A stretch of 64,000 bases of DNA, from NCBI RefSeq assembly GCF_900110245.1, contig NZ_FOCZ01000001.1, positions 186,001-250,000 of the forward strand. Direction: 5' to 3'. Below the pieces are notes generated by a model, which saw nothing but the letters and a program-made list of their open reading frames with translations, did not search any database and was not told where the DNA came from. Shown here one piece after another: positions 1-9,653 of the stretch. Every line of letters begins with the position of its first letter. Within the stretch, counting starts at the first letter, position 1. Made by a program: the position numbers and the translations under genes. The stretch comes from Niastella yeongjuensis (lineage in GTDB: Bacteria; Bacteroidota; Bacteroidia; Chitinophagales; Chitinophagaceae).

Positions 1-550
1 TGCTGAAAAAGAAATTGTTCACCAGGGTGCCATCTATAAAAACCTTTGTTTCCTGGGCTGTACCGCCCCGAACAAACAATCCTTCACTCTCGCCTACCTG
101 CTGGGCGCCGGGTAATGTTTTGATGGCGCTGGTAATGTCGGCATTGGCACTGGCGGTTGTAACAATATCAATGGAATTTAAAACAGTGGTTCGTTTTGTA
201 TCACTGGCTTCAAATGAACCGGCGGTAATGGTTACCGCAGTTAATTCATTGGGTTCCGGTTTTAAAACTATATCAATACGTAGGGCAGCGCCTGAAACGG
301 TTATTTTTTGTTCCTGTAGTTTATAACCGATGGAGGTGGCCAGTAGTACCTGTTCGCCTTTTTCAGTGGTTTTAAAGTGATAGTCGCCCAACGTATCGGT
401 GGTAGCGCCATCGTAAGTGTCTTTTAAAGAGATACTGGCTCCCTGTATGGGATGACCTTTTCCATCTTTTACCTTTCCGGAAATAATGGTTTGAGCCGAT
501 CCGGCCAGGAAGGATAAGAGTAAAATAAGCAGTGGCAGAAGCGGTAGCAT
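1..550 (-). CDS. TonB-dependent receptor, N-terminal part (cut by window edge)
   Basis: Only the first 183 residues lie in the window; the rest continues past position 1. The protein starts with a signal peptide (MLPLLPLLILLLSFLAGSAQ). A carboxypeptidase-regulatory-like domain follows (ISGKVKDGKGHPIQGASISL), as is usual at the N-terminus of Bacteroidota outer-membrane receptors. A TonB plug domain comes next, including the motif LFVRGGTAQETKVFIDGTLV. Such receptors import large or scarce ligands across the outer membrane using energy from TonB/ExbBD. The start is the ATG at 548-550; an in-frame TAA lies 9 bases upstream. The substrate cannot be told from this piece. A perfect dyad lies 20 bases upstream of the start and may be an operator. 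Confidence 0.88.
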   Translation of the reverse strand, partial: MLPLLPLLILLLSFLAGSAQTIISGKVKDGKGHPIQGASISLKDTYDGATTDTLGDYHFKTTEKGEQVLLATSIGYKLQEQKITVSGAALRIDIVLKPEPNELTAVTITAGSFEASDTKRTTVLNSIDIVTTASANADITSAIKTLPGAQQVGESEGLFVRGGTAQETKVFIDGTLVNNFFFS

Positions 551-570
551 GGGTGGTTAATTTATACTCA

Positions 571-590
571 AACGTAAACTGGTTTACGTT
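571..590. promoter_or_regulatory. Operator-like dyad upstream of the TonB receptor
   Basis: AACGTAAAC-TG-GTTTACGTT is a perfect inverted repeat with 9-base arms and a 2-base centre. It lies 20 bases upstream of the receptor start codon at 550. Its size and symmetry suit a dimeric TetR- or LacI-type repressor. No such regulator is encoded in the window, so the role is inferred from position and symmetry only. Confidence 0.45.
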
Positions 591-886
591 ATAAACCAAA
601 TTAATTTCTAGAAGTTATCCCCAATTGTCCAAAAATGAGAATAACAGGTTTTTTTAATCATTTTGTTGGTTGTTAGTATCTTGCATCAAATTTCGTACAC
701 AGGTATTTTACACACGATTCATTGTGAATTGATTTATATCATTTTTCGCAATAGATATAAATCTTATATGAATGCCTGGAATCAGCTACGGGTTTTCCTG
801 TAAAATATCCATGTGGCTTTTGCGTTGTACGATTGGCGAAAAATGGCTAACTATCGCCTTTAAATGTTATATCCGTATTGAAAACT

Positions 887-1141
887 ATGAAAAGGATCGA
901 AACTCCTTTAGTAGCATCTATTCTTTTAGATGCATTTAACAGCCCAGTTACCTTAACCGGTAATTATGAACTGCAGGTACAATCACCCCAATGGTTGCGG
1001 GTAATGTATGCCTGTTTAACCAAGCCCCTGACACCGTTTGCTTCTTTCCTTCCTGTTTTCAAAAGTTTTCCCGGATATAATCACTTAATTAAAATGACCA
1101 GTGGAATAAGCACCAGTGCTTTACTGAAACACATTGACTAA
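887..1141 (+). CDS. Possible small protein of unknown function
   Basis: An 84-codon frame starts at ATG 887; a TTG three codons earlier (878) is also in frame. The product (MKRIETPLVASILLDAFNSP...) has no signal peptide, no clear membrane segment and no motif I recognise. It ends in TSALLKHID and is rich in proline and hydrophobic residues in the middle. It lies alone between a divergent receptor gene and a T9SS protein gene, with no recognisable -7 element or terminator of its own. It could be a genuine small cytoplasmic protein or a chance frame. Confidence 0.3.
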   Translation: MKRIETPLVASILLDAFNSPVTLTGNYELQVQSPQWLRVMYACLTKPLTPFASFLPVFKSFPGYNHLIKMTSGISTSALLKHID

Positions 1142-1268
1142 ACGAAAAACTATCGACTGAACTGAACACGTATTGATTGATACATTTACTATAGATAACA
1201 ATTTAAAAAACAGCGGCAAAATGAAACTAAATGAGTAACAACAAAACAGTATAAATACAAAACGTTGA

Positions 1269-1284
1269 ATAAGTTATAACTTAT
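1269..1284. promoter_or_regulatory. Perfect 16-bp palindrome upstream of the DUF11 protein gene
   Basis: ATAAGTTATAACTTAT is a perfect palindrome 75 bases upstream of the ATG at 1360. It could be a regulator binding site or simply part of an AT-rich leader. No function can be assigned from sequence. Confidence 0.3.
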
Positions 1285-1359
1285 GAAGCAGTACGAGGCC
1301 TGTTTCTTGGTTATGACGTGAATTTTATTCGAAAACTTTCATGTGTAAATCCGGAACCT

Positions 1360-3747
1360 ATGAGCTTTAAATTCTACCCTTTGAAAGCCCTGCTCCTCGG
1401 CTTAGTGCTATTGGGCATTAAGGCCAACACGCAGGCACAATTGGTCTTCACTAAGGAGGTGAAGAACACCACCACAGGTGGAGATGGTACATTAGCAAAT
1501 ATGGGTGATGAGCTGTTGTATACCATCACCGTAAAAAACAATGGAACCCAAAATTACATCGCGGCTAAAATGTACGACAACGTACCGCCCGGTGTGATTT
1601 ATAAAACCGGTTCCACCGTTTTAAACACAACCACGTTAACTGACAAACCTGGCGGCATCATGCCTTATGCCGGAGACGGTAATGCGGTGAATGCCGAGAA
1701 TTATATGGCGGGTGTTTTACCTCCCGGTCAAAAAGCGACTGTCATGTTCCGCGTAACAGTAACCGGTAATGGCGGTAGTATTTTCAATAACGCTACCATC
1801 GATGCTACCCAGGGTAATGTTTCAACCATTCAGGCAACCAACACGGTGTATACAAACATTCAGAAGGATGCCGGCTGTAACATCATTTACCAAACGACCC
1901 CGGCGGTTGTTTCCTTTGGCCGTAATACGCCAGATGATCAAAAGGCATATAGCTGGGTGCGTACAGTAGATACCATAACCGGAAAGGGCAGCGCCGTACT
2001 TTATGATGGTCCCAATGGAGCAACAAAGAGCGCGACTACCGGTAACAACGTTTCCGGTCCATTACTGGACGGTTGTGCGGCCATCGCCTACGACAAAGCC
2101 AGCCAAAGGATCTATTTTGTCAATAACGTTGCAGGTGCAAACCTGTCATATATAGACATGAGTACTTCTCCGCCATTGTCTGCTTATAGATGGTCGGGTA
2201 CACCGCTGTCAACCAATGGCGTTAGCGTTAACCGTATGGGTATGGGCTCAGATGGTTATTGTTATGCCCTCACAAGTGATGCGTCAGATCTGATCAGGTT
2301 TAAAATGAATTCATCGGGAACTCCGGTGATCAATCACCTGGGCCCCCTGACCAATGCCAACACTAACGGAGGCCACAATGTACGGGACGCGAGAAACGGT
2401 GAGACAGGTGGTGACATTTTTGCTGACGGTTCAGGTAAATTATACCTGATTACCAACAACAGTAGCATGTATAAGATCAACCCGGCCACATTGGTAGCTA
2501 CCTACATGGGTACCATGAAAGTAAATGGTCAGGTTGTAGACGATAACAACCCTTTTACCTCTCAATCACTGGCAATTGACCTTTACGGCAACGTATTCAT
2601 CAACGGAGCTTATAATGAAGTATTTAAGCTTGACCTGCAAACGATGAACGCTGTTAGTGTCAATAGCGGATCAAGCGGTGTTTATATGTCTGGTGACTAT
2701 ACCACCTGTGCGTTCCCGGTGCTGAACAGTTCAATCATTGCCAAAAAGACCTACACCGATATAGATGGTGACGGGCATATTAATGGTGGTGATACGGTTG
2801 AATACAAAATTACCGTTACCAATATCGGTAACATCAACGCGGCAGGGGTATATATGTACGATTACATTCCACCATCCACCACGTATATTAAGAATACGAC
2901 CAAGATGAACGGCATAGCGGTACCTGATGCAAGCGGCGGTGTGATGCCTTTTGCCAAAACGGGTACCCCCAACGGTAAAATGGTAAATACATTAGGCGAA
3001 GATCCCGGTATCGTTCTTCCTACCCAGGATAATTCAGCTGTGGTAACCTTCCGCGTTAGAACCGAACCTAATAAACAGGTTTGTAACCAGTCGAAGATCA
3101 CCCTTACCGATGCTGATGGTAACATCATGTTCGTAAACTCAAGCGATCCTACCAATACTGGCCAAACACCTACCTGTTTCTATTCAGACGGGGTACTGCC
3201 TTTAATTAACCTTAAATTTAAAGGTGCCCTGCAGGAACAAAAGTCTGTTTTAAACTGGACTATGAACGGTGATGATGGTGTGGCTACTTACGACGTTGAA
3301 TATTCTGAAAACGGAACTGTATTCACGAAAGCCGGTACTGTAGCTGCCAAGGAAAACAGCAATATTGCCAACAGCTACCAGTTCACTGATGCTGAACATA
3401 CTTTCTCAACTACCCGTTGGTATCGCCTGCGGGTTAACCAAAAAGGTGGCAGCGTTAACTATTCTGGTGTTATCATGCTGAACACCAACAAACTGGATGT
3501 GGAAGCAATGCCTAATCCATTCGACAGAGATGTAAACGTTCAAATTCTGGTAAAATCCGCTGAACAGGTTCGAATCCGTTTGATCGATTTTTCAGGAAGA
3601 GAGGTATATACCACTTCTGAACAATTAGCAATCGGAAGCAATTCTATCAGCATCCGTATCCCAGCCGGCCTTTCAAAAGGTATGTATATGCTGGATATCA
3701 GATCTGGTAAAGAAGTACTCTTCCAGAAAAAACTGTTGAAGAAATAA
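1360..3747 (+). CDS. Secreted DUF11-repeat protein with T9SS sorting domain
   Basis: The 795-residue product begins with a signal peptide (MSFKFYPLKALLLGLVLLGI, cleavage after NTQAQ). A DUF11-type adhesion-like beta domain follows at roughly residues 30-140 (TVKNNGTQNYIAAKMYDNVP). A middle region of about 300 residues reads like a beta-propeller or WD-type secreted domain (repeated IAYDKASQRIYFVNN and AIDLYGNVFINGA elements). A second DUF11 domain lies at about 460-580. The C-terminus is a type A sorting domain (MPNPFDRDVNVQI to KKLLKK), which sends proteins through the type IX secretion system to the cell surface. A GTG at 1318 is in frame, but the signal peptide fits the ATG at 1360. The gene converges with another T9SS cargo gene across a shared terminator. 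Adhesion or a cell-surface role is inferred. Confidence 0.87.
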   Translation: MSFKFYPLKALLLGLVLLGIKANTQAQLVFTKEVKNTTTGGDGTLANMGDELLYTITVKNNGTQNYIAAKMYDNVPPGVIYKTGSTVLNTTTLTDKPGGIMPYAGDGNAVNAENYMAGVLPPGQKATVMFRVTVTGNGGSIFNNATIDATQGNVSTIQATNTVYTNIQKDAGCNIIYQTTPAVVSFGRNTPDDQKAYSWVRTVDTITGKGSAVLYDGPNGATKSATTGNNVSGPLLDGCAAIAYDKASQRIYFVNNVAGANLSYIDMSTSPPLSAYRWSGTPLSTNGVSVNRMGMGSDGYCYALTSDASDLIRFKMNSSGTPVINHLGPLTNANTNGGHNVRDARNGETGGDIFADGSGKLYLITNNSSMYKINPATLVATYMGTMKVNGQVVDDNNPFTSQSLAIDLYGNVFINGAYNEVFKLDLQTMNAVSVNSGSSGVYMSGDYTTCAFPVLNSSIIAKKTYTDIDGDGHINGGDTVEYKITVTNIGNINAAGVYMYDYIPPSTTYIKNTTKMNGIAVPDASGGVMPFAKTGTPNGKMVNTLGEDPGIVLPTQDNSAVVTFRVRTEPNKQVCNQSKITLTDADGNIMFVNSSDPTNTGQTPTCFYSDGVLPLINLKFKGALQEQKSVLNWTMNGDDGVATYDVEYSENGTVFTKAGTVAAKENSNIANSYQFTDAEHTFSTTRWYRLRVNQKGGSVNYSGVIMLNTNKLDVEAMPNPFDRDVNVQILVKSAEQVRIRLIDFSGREVYTTSEQLAIGSNSISIRIPAGLSKGMYMLDIRSGKEVLFQKKLLKK

Positions 3748-3765
3748 TAAAAACTCTTCAGGTAG

Positions 3766-3807
3766 AAAAAAGAAGCCCTCCCGATGCATCGGGAGGGCTT
3801 CTTTTTT
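3766..3807. terminator. Bidirectional intrinsic terminator
   Basis: The hairpin has arms GAAGCCCTCCCGATG / CATCGGGAGGGCTTC, flanked by A-runs on the left and T-runs on the right. It lies between the convergent genes ending at 3747 and 3826 and can stop transcription from both sides. Confidence 0.93.
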
Positions 3808-3825
3808 ACACTTCGCCAACCACGC

Positions 3826-5154
3826 TTATTTCGTCTTTATAAACCGCTGCTGGGCCGTTTCCGCGCCATTCAGTACTCTCACTATATACACGCCCGGCTT
3901 TAAATTTCTGACGCTAATGCTTTCTGTCTGGCTTGCCCTGGGGCTGTAGTATTGCAGCACATTTTCCCCGTTTGCATTTAACACCTGAATGTGCATGGCC
4001 TTATCCTGCCAGTTGCTGGCCACTGTTATCCGCAGGTCGCTTACAACCGGATTGGGGTAAACCGTAATGCTTGTGGCCGCATTATTATCCGTTAACCTGA
4101 TTATCCGCACTTCAGACTGCTGGTATTTCCCATTCAGGTCAACCATTTTAAGGCGGTAATAAGCAAGACCGGCAGTGCTGTTTTTCAGCTCATCCTTAAA
4201 GGAGTATTCCTTGTGCATGTTGCTGCTGTTGCTTTCAGTGAATAGCACCCCGGCGTCGGTATAATCCATTCCGTTCCCGCTTTTCTCCACTACAAAATGG
4301 CTGAAATCCTTTTCCATATCGGTACTCCAGTTCAATATCACCTGGTTGCCAGACTTCTTTGCCGTAAACGAATTTAACAGTATGGGCAAGGTACTTTGTA
4401 CAGGTGCCGTATAGTTGAACGATTTGAACCAGAATGAATACATGCGCTCGGTTGAAATGTCTTTATCGGTGCTGTGACCGCCGGCCCTGATCCTGAATTT
4501 GCTTTTATTCGTGTATTTGGCGGTTGTCATCACTTTGGTAGCGCTGGTATCGATATTGTCATACTGGGTAAGCGGACCGGAGAATTTTTTACCGGTAAGC
4601 GTCAATACACTTAAGATATTTTCCAGCAGATCAAGCACCTGTAATGAAGTATGGCGTTCAGTGGTATAGGAATCCAGGCTGTACAGCGATACCCATTCAT
4701 TCACATGATTGTCGTCGCCATCGATATCGATGGCAGAAAGGTCCATACTTGAAATGGCAACCGGGGTATTGTCCTTTGCAGAAAGAAAGGAGATCTCGAA
4801 TTCCATCCACCAGTCTTTTTCACTGCCCGATGCCGATCTGTTCTTGTATTCGATCTGGGGTTGAAATGCTTTATCCCAACCGGTGTTATCCAGGTCTATG
4901 TCGGTCAATTTAACCCCCGATGAAGAACGGCCATTGATCCTGATATAACCGTCAACATCCTTTGTAACATTGGGGAACTTGTATACGGCGCCATCTTCGC
5001 CTTCTCTTCCTGTCACCTTTTTTCCGTCTTTAAATTCGAGGCCCTGCGCCTGTATACCTGCTGAAACGGCCAGCAGCAAAATGACAGCAATCGTCCTATG
5101 CAGCCAAAAACCTTTCCATTGCGTTTTGAGGTAAAATTTGTTCATCACATACAT
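3826..5154 (-). CDS. T9SS-exported protein of unknown function
   Basis: This is a 442-residue protein. ATG at 5154 is used here; ATG at 5145 (MNKFYLKTQW) would do equally well. The signal peptide ends near VSAGIQAQ. Residues about 30-245 form a domain I do not recognise, with acidic repeats such as LTDIDLDNTGW and MDLSAIDIDGDDN. A fibronectin-like linker (LNSFTAKKSGNQVILNWS), common in Bacteroidota cargo proteins, follows at about 255-345. The last 80 residues are a type A sorting domain (VYPNPVVSDLRI to RFIKTK). The protein is probably exported and either anchored to or released from the cell surface. It shares a terminator with the convergent DUF11 protein. Its substrate or ligand is unknown. 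Confidence 0.85.
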   Translation of the reverse strand: MYVMNKFYLKTQWKGFWLHRTIAVILLLAVSAGIQAQGLEFKDGKKVTGREGEDGAVYKFPNVTKDVDGYIRINGRSSSGVKLTDIDLDNTGWDKAFQPQIEYKNRSASGSEKDWWMEFEISFLSAKDNTPVAISSMDLSAIDIDGDDNHVNEWVSLYSLDSYTTERHTSLQVLDLLENILSVLTLTGKKFSGPLTQYDNIDTSATKVMTTAKYTNKSKFRIRAGGHSTDKDISTERMYSFWFKSFNYTAPVQSTLPILLNSFTAKKSGNQVILNWSTDMEKDFSHFVVEKSGNGMDYTDAGVLFTESNSSNMHKEYSFKDELKNSTAGLAYYRLKMVDLNGKYQQSEVRIIRLTDNNAATSITVYPNPVVSDLRITVASNWQDKAMHIQVLNANGENVLQYYSPRASQTESISVRNLKPGVYIVRVLNGAETAQQRFIKTK

Positions 5155-5412
5155 TTTAGATTGTTACGGTATAGGGCGCCATCCCGGGCGCACAATAAAA
5201 TTTATGCGGCAATACAATCAGCAACCAGGGGTAGCTGTTGTGTTATCGTTTTAAACACGTAGAAGGTAAACAGTGTAAGTAAACAGGCTTTCCTGCTGAG
5301 TATTGAAGCCTATAGTTACTCAGGCATACATGATATCGGAGCTAAAGAAAGGAAATGGGATTTCTGTATAGTAATACAGGGAACTTGTGCAGAAAGGGTT
5401 TTAGAAAAACCA

Positions 5413-5459
5413 TCCCGTAGAAACGGGACGGTGTTGTTGATCGTACCCTTTAAAATAAA
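5413..5459 (+). repeat. 47-bp interspersed repeat, copy 1
   Basis: The unit starts TCCCGTAGAAACGGGACGG and ends CCCTTTAAAATAAA. It contains a short hairpin (CCCGT-AGAA-ACGGG). It matches the copy at 5718 base for base and the copy at 5504 with one change in the hairpin loop. The sequence after it (TAAATCTCTTT) is also shared with copy 3. Confidence 0.9.
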
Positions 5460-5503
5460 AACATAAATCTCTTTTTGGTAACGCGATCTTTTAAAAAATT
5501 CCC

Positions 5504-5550
5504 TCCCGTAGACACGGGACGGTGTTGTTGATCGTACCCTTTAAAATAAA
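5504..5550 (+). repeat. 47-bp interspersed repeat, copy 2
   Basis: This copy has the loop AGAC instead of AGAA within the CCCGT/ACGGG hairpin and is otherwise identical to the copies at 5413 and 5718. It starts 91 bases after copy 1. Confidence 0.9.
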
Positions 5551-5717
5551 CTCTTTATATAAGCTGCCATGCGATTACACAAGGCAGTGATATGACGCTG
5601 TTCAGGAATAATCCGTAAAAGCTACAGAGGTTAAACTACAGCACCGGTAACCGGCGCTTCAGATGATTGAATTTCGGGTGAGGTATTCAGATAGGAATTG
5701 AAAACTTAAAGAAACCA

Positions 5718-5764
5718 TCCCGTAGAAACGGGACGGTGTTGTTGATCGTACCCTTTAAAATAAA
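5718..5764 (+). repeat. 47-bp interspersed repeat, copy 3
   Basis: This copy is identical to copy 1 over 47 bases and starts 214 bases after copy 2. The unequal spacing and unrelated spacers argue against a CRISPR array. Confidence 0.9.
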
Positions 5765-6426
5765 CTCTTAAATCTCTTTCGATTGTTATTCGCACGATCC
5801 GAATTCATTTGTGGGGGTACTTTTATACATAACACTTATTACACAATTTCATTACAAACCGTTGCCTCACATTTCTCTACCTCGTTGATTTACAATCATC
5901 TTTTAATCACGCGCACAAAATCCACCGGGCCCTGCTTTTATTATACGTTTCCGGCACTACCCCCGTTGGGTATGCACCCGTACAATAATGCTAAATGGCG
6001 CTTGTTGTTATCTATCTTAAAATAAGTTAAACCAGCATTTAAAAGGCCGTAATTGGCCGTTATTGAGGTCCCTGGAGTAAATGAGGACAAACATGCAGAA
6101 GTAGTAGGAACCAGTGCAACAATCAGGAGATCGATCACTGAATTAACTCCAATACATATGTGTTTCAAAAGGTACATGTTTGTACAGATACGTTTTTAAG
6201 GGACCGGAATAAAGTAGATCACAGGTGAAATGGAAACTAAAAACTGGTAGTTTTCACGGAAAATTGGGGGATAATAAAATCTGAAGTAACGGTACGGTTC
6301 TGACAGGAGATTGGGGTGAGACTGTTGATCAGTGTTTCTGATCTGATACAAATATCTAAACAGTATTTTGAATATGCAATAGTAATATTACTTTTTTGTA
6401 TTTTTTTTTACGAACATCCTTAAAAA

Positions 6427-6458
6427 GGAAAAAGCCACCCCGTTAGCGGGATGGCTCT
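6427..6458 (-). terminator. Terminator of the atp operon
   Basis: On the minus strand, AGCCATCCCG-CTAA-CGGGGTGGCT followed by a T-run forms an intrinsic terminator 24 bases after the atpA stop codon. It closes the operon and shows that atpG is not the next gene. Confidence 0.88.
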
Positions 6459-6481
6459 TAAATATCGTACAACAGTAAATG

Positions 6482-8062
6482 TTATGCTTTGTATTGAGGA
6501 ATCAGGGTGTTGGCCAGATTCACCATTTTCTTGATACCGTCATCAGGTAAGTTACCTTTCTTGAACTCAGCCAGAATATCGGCATGTTTGTTTTCCATTT
6601 CCATCAGGAAATGTTCTTCAAACTCTTTCATTTTCTTCACAGGTACTTCACGCAACAAACCTTGTGTACCCAGGTAAATGATAGCTACCTGTTTTTCTAC
6701 AGCGAATGGCGTGTATTGAGCCTGTTTCAGGATCTCCACGTTACGGGCACCTTTATCAATTACCAGTTTGGTAGCAGGGTCGAGGTCACCACCGAATTTA
6801 GAGAAGGCTTCCATTTCACGGTATAATGCCTGGTCGAGCTTCAACGTACCAGCTACCTTTTTCATTGATTTGATCTGCGCGTTACCACCCACACGGCTTA
6901 CAGAGATACCTACGTTGATGGCAGGACGAATACCGGCGTTGAACAGGTTCGACTCCAGGAAGATCTGACCATCGGTGATCGAGATCACGTTTGTAGGAAT
7001 GTAAGCAGATACGTCACCCGCTTGTGTTTCAATGATTGGTAAGGCGGTTAAAGAACCACCACCTTTTACCAGGTGTTTTATTGAATCGGGCAAATCGTTC
7101 ATGTTCTTTGCCACGCCGTCGTCGTTGATCACTTTAGCAGCACGCTCCAATAAACGGCTGTGCAGGTAGAATACGTCACCAGGATAAGCTTCACGGCCTG
7201 GGGGACGACGAAGCAACAGGGACACTTCACGGTAAGCTACGGCCTGTTTTGACAGATCATCATAAATGATCAGGGCAGGACGTCCGGTATCACGGAAGAA
7301 CTCACCAATGGCTGCACCGGCGAAAGGCGCATAGAACTGTAACGGAGCGGGGTCAGAAGCTGAGGCCGCAACGATAGTTGTATAAGCCATAGCGCCATTG
7401 TCTTCCAGCGTCTTCATCACACCAGCGATGGTAGATGCTTTTTGACCGATGGCTACATATATACAAAATACTGGTTTACCAGCAGCGTAGAATTCTTTCT
7501 GGTTGATGATGGTATCGATAGCGATCGCTGTTTTACCGGTTTGACGGTCGCCGATGATCAGCTCACGTTGTCCGCGGCCGATGGGGATCATCGCATCAAT
7601 CGCTTTCAAACCTGTTTGCAGCGGTTCTTTTACCGGCTCACGGAAAATTACACCAGGTGCTTTACGCTCCAGGGGCATTTCGTATCTATCGCCAGCGATG
7701 GGACCTTTACCATCAATTGGTTCGCCCAATGTGTTTACCACGCGACCCAGCATACCTTCGCCTACGTTAATAGACGCGATCTTACCGGTACGGCGTACTT
7801 TAGCGCCTTCTTTAATATCACCGCTGTCACCCATCAATACCACCCCCACGTTGTCCTCTTCCAGGTTAAGGGCAATTGCACGCACGCCATTCTCAAACTC
7901 AACGAGTTCACCAGCACGTACGTTATTTAAACCGTATACGCGGGCAATACCATCACCCACCTGCAATACAGTACCCACTTCCTCCAGGTCGGCAGCTGCG
8001 TTAAAGTTGCTCAATTGCTGACGCAATATCGCAGATATCTCATCGGGTTTTATCTCTACCAT
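6482..8062 (-). CDS. atpA: ATP synthase F1 subunit alpha
   Basis: The 526-residue protein is the non-catalytic, nucleotide-binding alpha subunit of the F1 head, on the cytoplasmic face of the inner membrane. The P-loop reads GDRQTGKTA near residue 170. The alpha signature [14 protein letters not shown] lies near residue 370. The N-terminal beta-barrel ([20 protein letters not shown]) and C-terminal helical domain are complete, so length and order match the family. The ATG at 8062 gives the expected [17 protein letters not shown] start. It is the last gene of an atpB-E-F-H-A operon. atpG, which often follows atpA in other Bacteroidota, is absent here. Confidence 0.98.
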   Translation of the reverse strand: MVEIKPDEISAILRQQLSNFNAAADLEEVGTVLQVGDGIARVYGLNNVRAGELVEFENGVRAIALNLEEDNVGVVLMGDSGDIKEGAKVRRTGKIASINVGEGMLGRVVNTLGEPIDGKGPIAGDRYEMPLERKAPGVIFREPVKEPLQTGLKAIDAMIPIGRGQRELIIGDRQTGKTAIAIDTIINQKEFYAAGKPVFCIYVAIGQKASTIAGVMKTLEDNGAMAYTTIVAASASDPAPLQFYAPFAGAAIGEFFRDTGRPALIIYDDLSKQAVAYREVSLLLRRPPGREAYPGDVFYLHSRLLERAAKVINDDGVAKNMNDLPDSIKHLVKGGGSLTALPIIETQAGDVSAYIPTNVISITDGQIFLESNLFNAGIRPAINVGISVSRVGGNAQIKSMKKVAGTLKLDQALYREMEAFSKFGGDLDPATKLVIDKGARNVEILKQAQYTPFAVEKQVAIIYLGTQGLLREVPVKKMKEFEEHFLMEMENKHADILAEFKKGNLPDDGIKKMVNLANTLIPQYKA

Positions 8063-8095
8063 ATATAACCGTTTATGATTTTTTGTGTGTTAGAA

Positions 8096-8659
8096 CTATC
8101 TTATTTTATAAATAAAGTCATTATTCATGAATTGTGCCTTGATCTTGTTCAGATCGTACACAACGCTGGCATCGATCAGCTGATCGCCGATTTCCAGCAC
8201 AAAACCGCCGATGATTTCCTCATTTACGGTGGTTTTCAGGTCAATGTTATCCATCTTCGTTTGCTTTTGCACCTGGCCGATGATCTGTTTTTTCATTTCT
8301 TCGGTAACAGGTACAGCAGTAGTAAGCTTCACGGTATGGATACCTTTTTGCTGTTTGTATTGATCTATAAAAGAAGTAATAACTTCAGGCAGGTTCGATT
8401 CACGGCCTTTGTTGATCAACAAGCGGTTGAAAACATTAGTGAGTTCGCTTATTTTGCCTTTTGTTACAGCTTCAACAATAGCTACTTTTTTATCAGCCTT
8501 TACAACCGGGCTACGCAGCAGGTTTAAAAAATCGCGACTATCCTTGCAAAGCGCTTGCAAAAACAGCATATCCTTATACACCGGTTCTACCTGGTTCTTT
8601 TCATTGGCCAGGTCAATCAGACTTTTTGCATAACGCGCTGCTAAACGAGGGTTTGGCAT
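8096..8659 (-). CDS. atpH: ATP synthase F1 subunit delta
   Basis: The 187-residue protein is the OSCP/delta stalk subunit that ties the top of F1 to the b subunits. It starts MPNPRLAARYAKSLIDLA, a typical delta N-terminus, and carries the conserved C-terminal stretch IGGFVLEIGDQLIDASV. It lies 33 bases before atpA and 117 bases after atpF. The gap to atpF holds a repeat array and a hairpin. Confidence 0.96.
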   Translation of the reverse strand: MPNPRLAARYAKSLIDLANEKNQVEPVYKDMLFLQALCKDSRDFLNLLRSPVVKADKKVAIVEAVTKGKISELTNVFNRLLINKGRESNLPEVITSFIDQYKQQKGIHTVKLTTAVPVTEEMKKQIIGQVQKQTKMDNIDLKTTVNEEIIGGFVLEIGDQLIDASVVYDLNKIKAQFMNNDFIYKIR

Positions 8660-8669
8660 TTATTGATTT

Positions 8670-8731
8670 TGAAAATGTGAAAATTTGAAAATGCTTGCCC
8701 GTCCGTAGCCTGGGCGAAGGCGGGTGCCAAT
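8670..8731. repeat. 8-bp TGAAAATK array and hairpin between atpF and atpH
   Basis: Three units of TGAAAATG/T run in phase from 8670 to 8693. They are followed by a G/C-rich imperfect inverted repeat near 8697-8724 (CCCGTC...GGCGGG) around CGTAGCCTGGGCGAA. It interrupts an otherwise tight operon and could affect translation or stability of the atp mRNA. It belongs to the micro-repeat pattern seen at several gene ends in this window. Confidence 0.7.
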
Positions 8732-8776
8732 TCGAATACGGTGTTCCGTTAGCACAATGGCTAATTAACAGATCGG

Positions 8777-9271
8777 TTAATTAAGCTTCACTTCTTCTGC
8801 CAGTTGCTTAATGTACTTTTCCTGTTGTGATTTGTCGGCCAGTTCACGACGCAGCACTTTCTCAGCCACTTCAATTACCAGGTTACCTACCTGATTCTTA
8901 ACATCGGTTAAAGCAGCCATTTTTTGCTGTTGAATAGCAGCATTGGCATCGGCAACGATTTTACCGGCTTCTATTTTAGCCTGTTCTTTGGCTTCATTGA
9001 TGATACGGTCTTTTGTATCACGTGCCTCTTTCAGCAACTGGGTTCTTTCTTCACGGGCTTTGGCCAGCAATGCTTCGTTCTCACTTTTCAACTGCGCCAT
9101 TTCAGCTTTTACCCTTTCGGCAGTAGCCAATGATTCGGCGATACCGGTTTCACGCGATTTCAGCGATGATAAAATTGGCTTCCAGGCAAATTTTCTCAAA
9201 ATGATCAACAGGATCAAAAACGCAATAAAGTTCCACACCAATAAGCCTAAATCCGGGGTAAGTAATTCCAT
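8777..9271 (-). CDS. atpF: ATP synthase F0 subunit b
   Basis: The 164-residue protein has one N-terminal membrane helix (LGLLVWNFIAFLILLIILRK, residues about 8-27). A long, charged, heptad-like coiled coil follows and forms the peripheral stalk. The early WKPILSSLKSRE stretch is typical of the family. It lies between atpE and atpH in the usual order. Confidence 0.96.
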   Translation of the reverse strand: MELLTPDLGLLVWNFIAFLILLIILRKFAWKPILSSLKSRETGIAESLATAERVKAEMAQLKSENEALLAKAREERTQLLKEARDTKDRIINEAKEQAKIEAGKIVADANAAIQQQKMAALTDVKNQVGNLVIEVAEKVLRRELADKSQQEKYIKQLAEEVKLN

Positions 9272-9377
9272 TGTAAATAAATATTTATGGTATTATATGC
9301 TTTGCTTTTTTCAGAGAAAAATACTGCATTCGCCGCCCTTTGCATTGAATGCAGTACTGTTTTTACGTGCGAACCGA

Positions 9378-9653
<276 letters not shown>

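Larger units (their letters stand above)
5155..6426. other. 1.3-kb gap with no convincing gene
   Basis: Apart from three copies of a 47-bp repeat, I see no coding frame with a recognisable product. Short frames at 5783-6025 (+) and 5941-6177 (-) overlap each other and lack features of real proteins. The left end should hold the promoter of the T9SS gene at 5154. The right end carries the terminator of the atp operon. Confidence 0.7.

Noticed and set aside
3570-3590. GGTTCGAATCC-like word that resembles a tRNA T-arm
   Set aside because: It lies inside the DUF11 protein coding region and no acceptor or anticodon stem surrounds it.
5413-5764. CRISPR-like array
   Set aside because: Only three copies, spaced 91 and 214 bases apart, with unequal spacers and no cas genes.
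5783-6177. Two short overlapping frames on opposite strands (5783-6025 and 5941-6177)
   Set aside because: They overlap each other and have no recognisable domain, signal or promoter.
7442-8021. Long frames opposite atpA
   Set aside because: They are antisense shadows of a highly conserved gene with strong codon bias; products have no domain.
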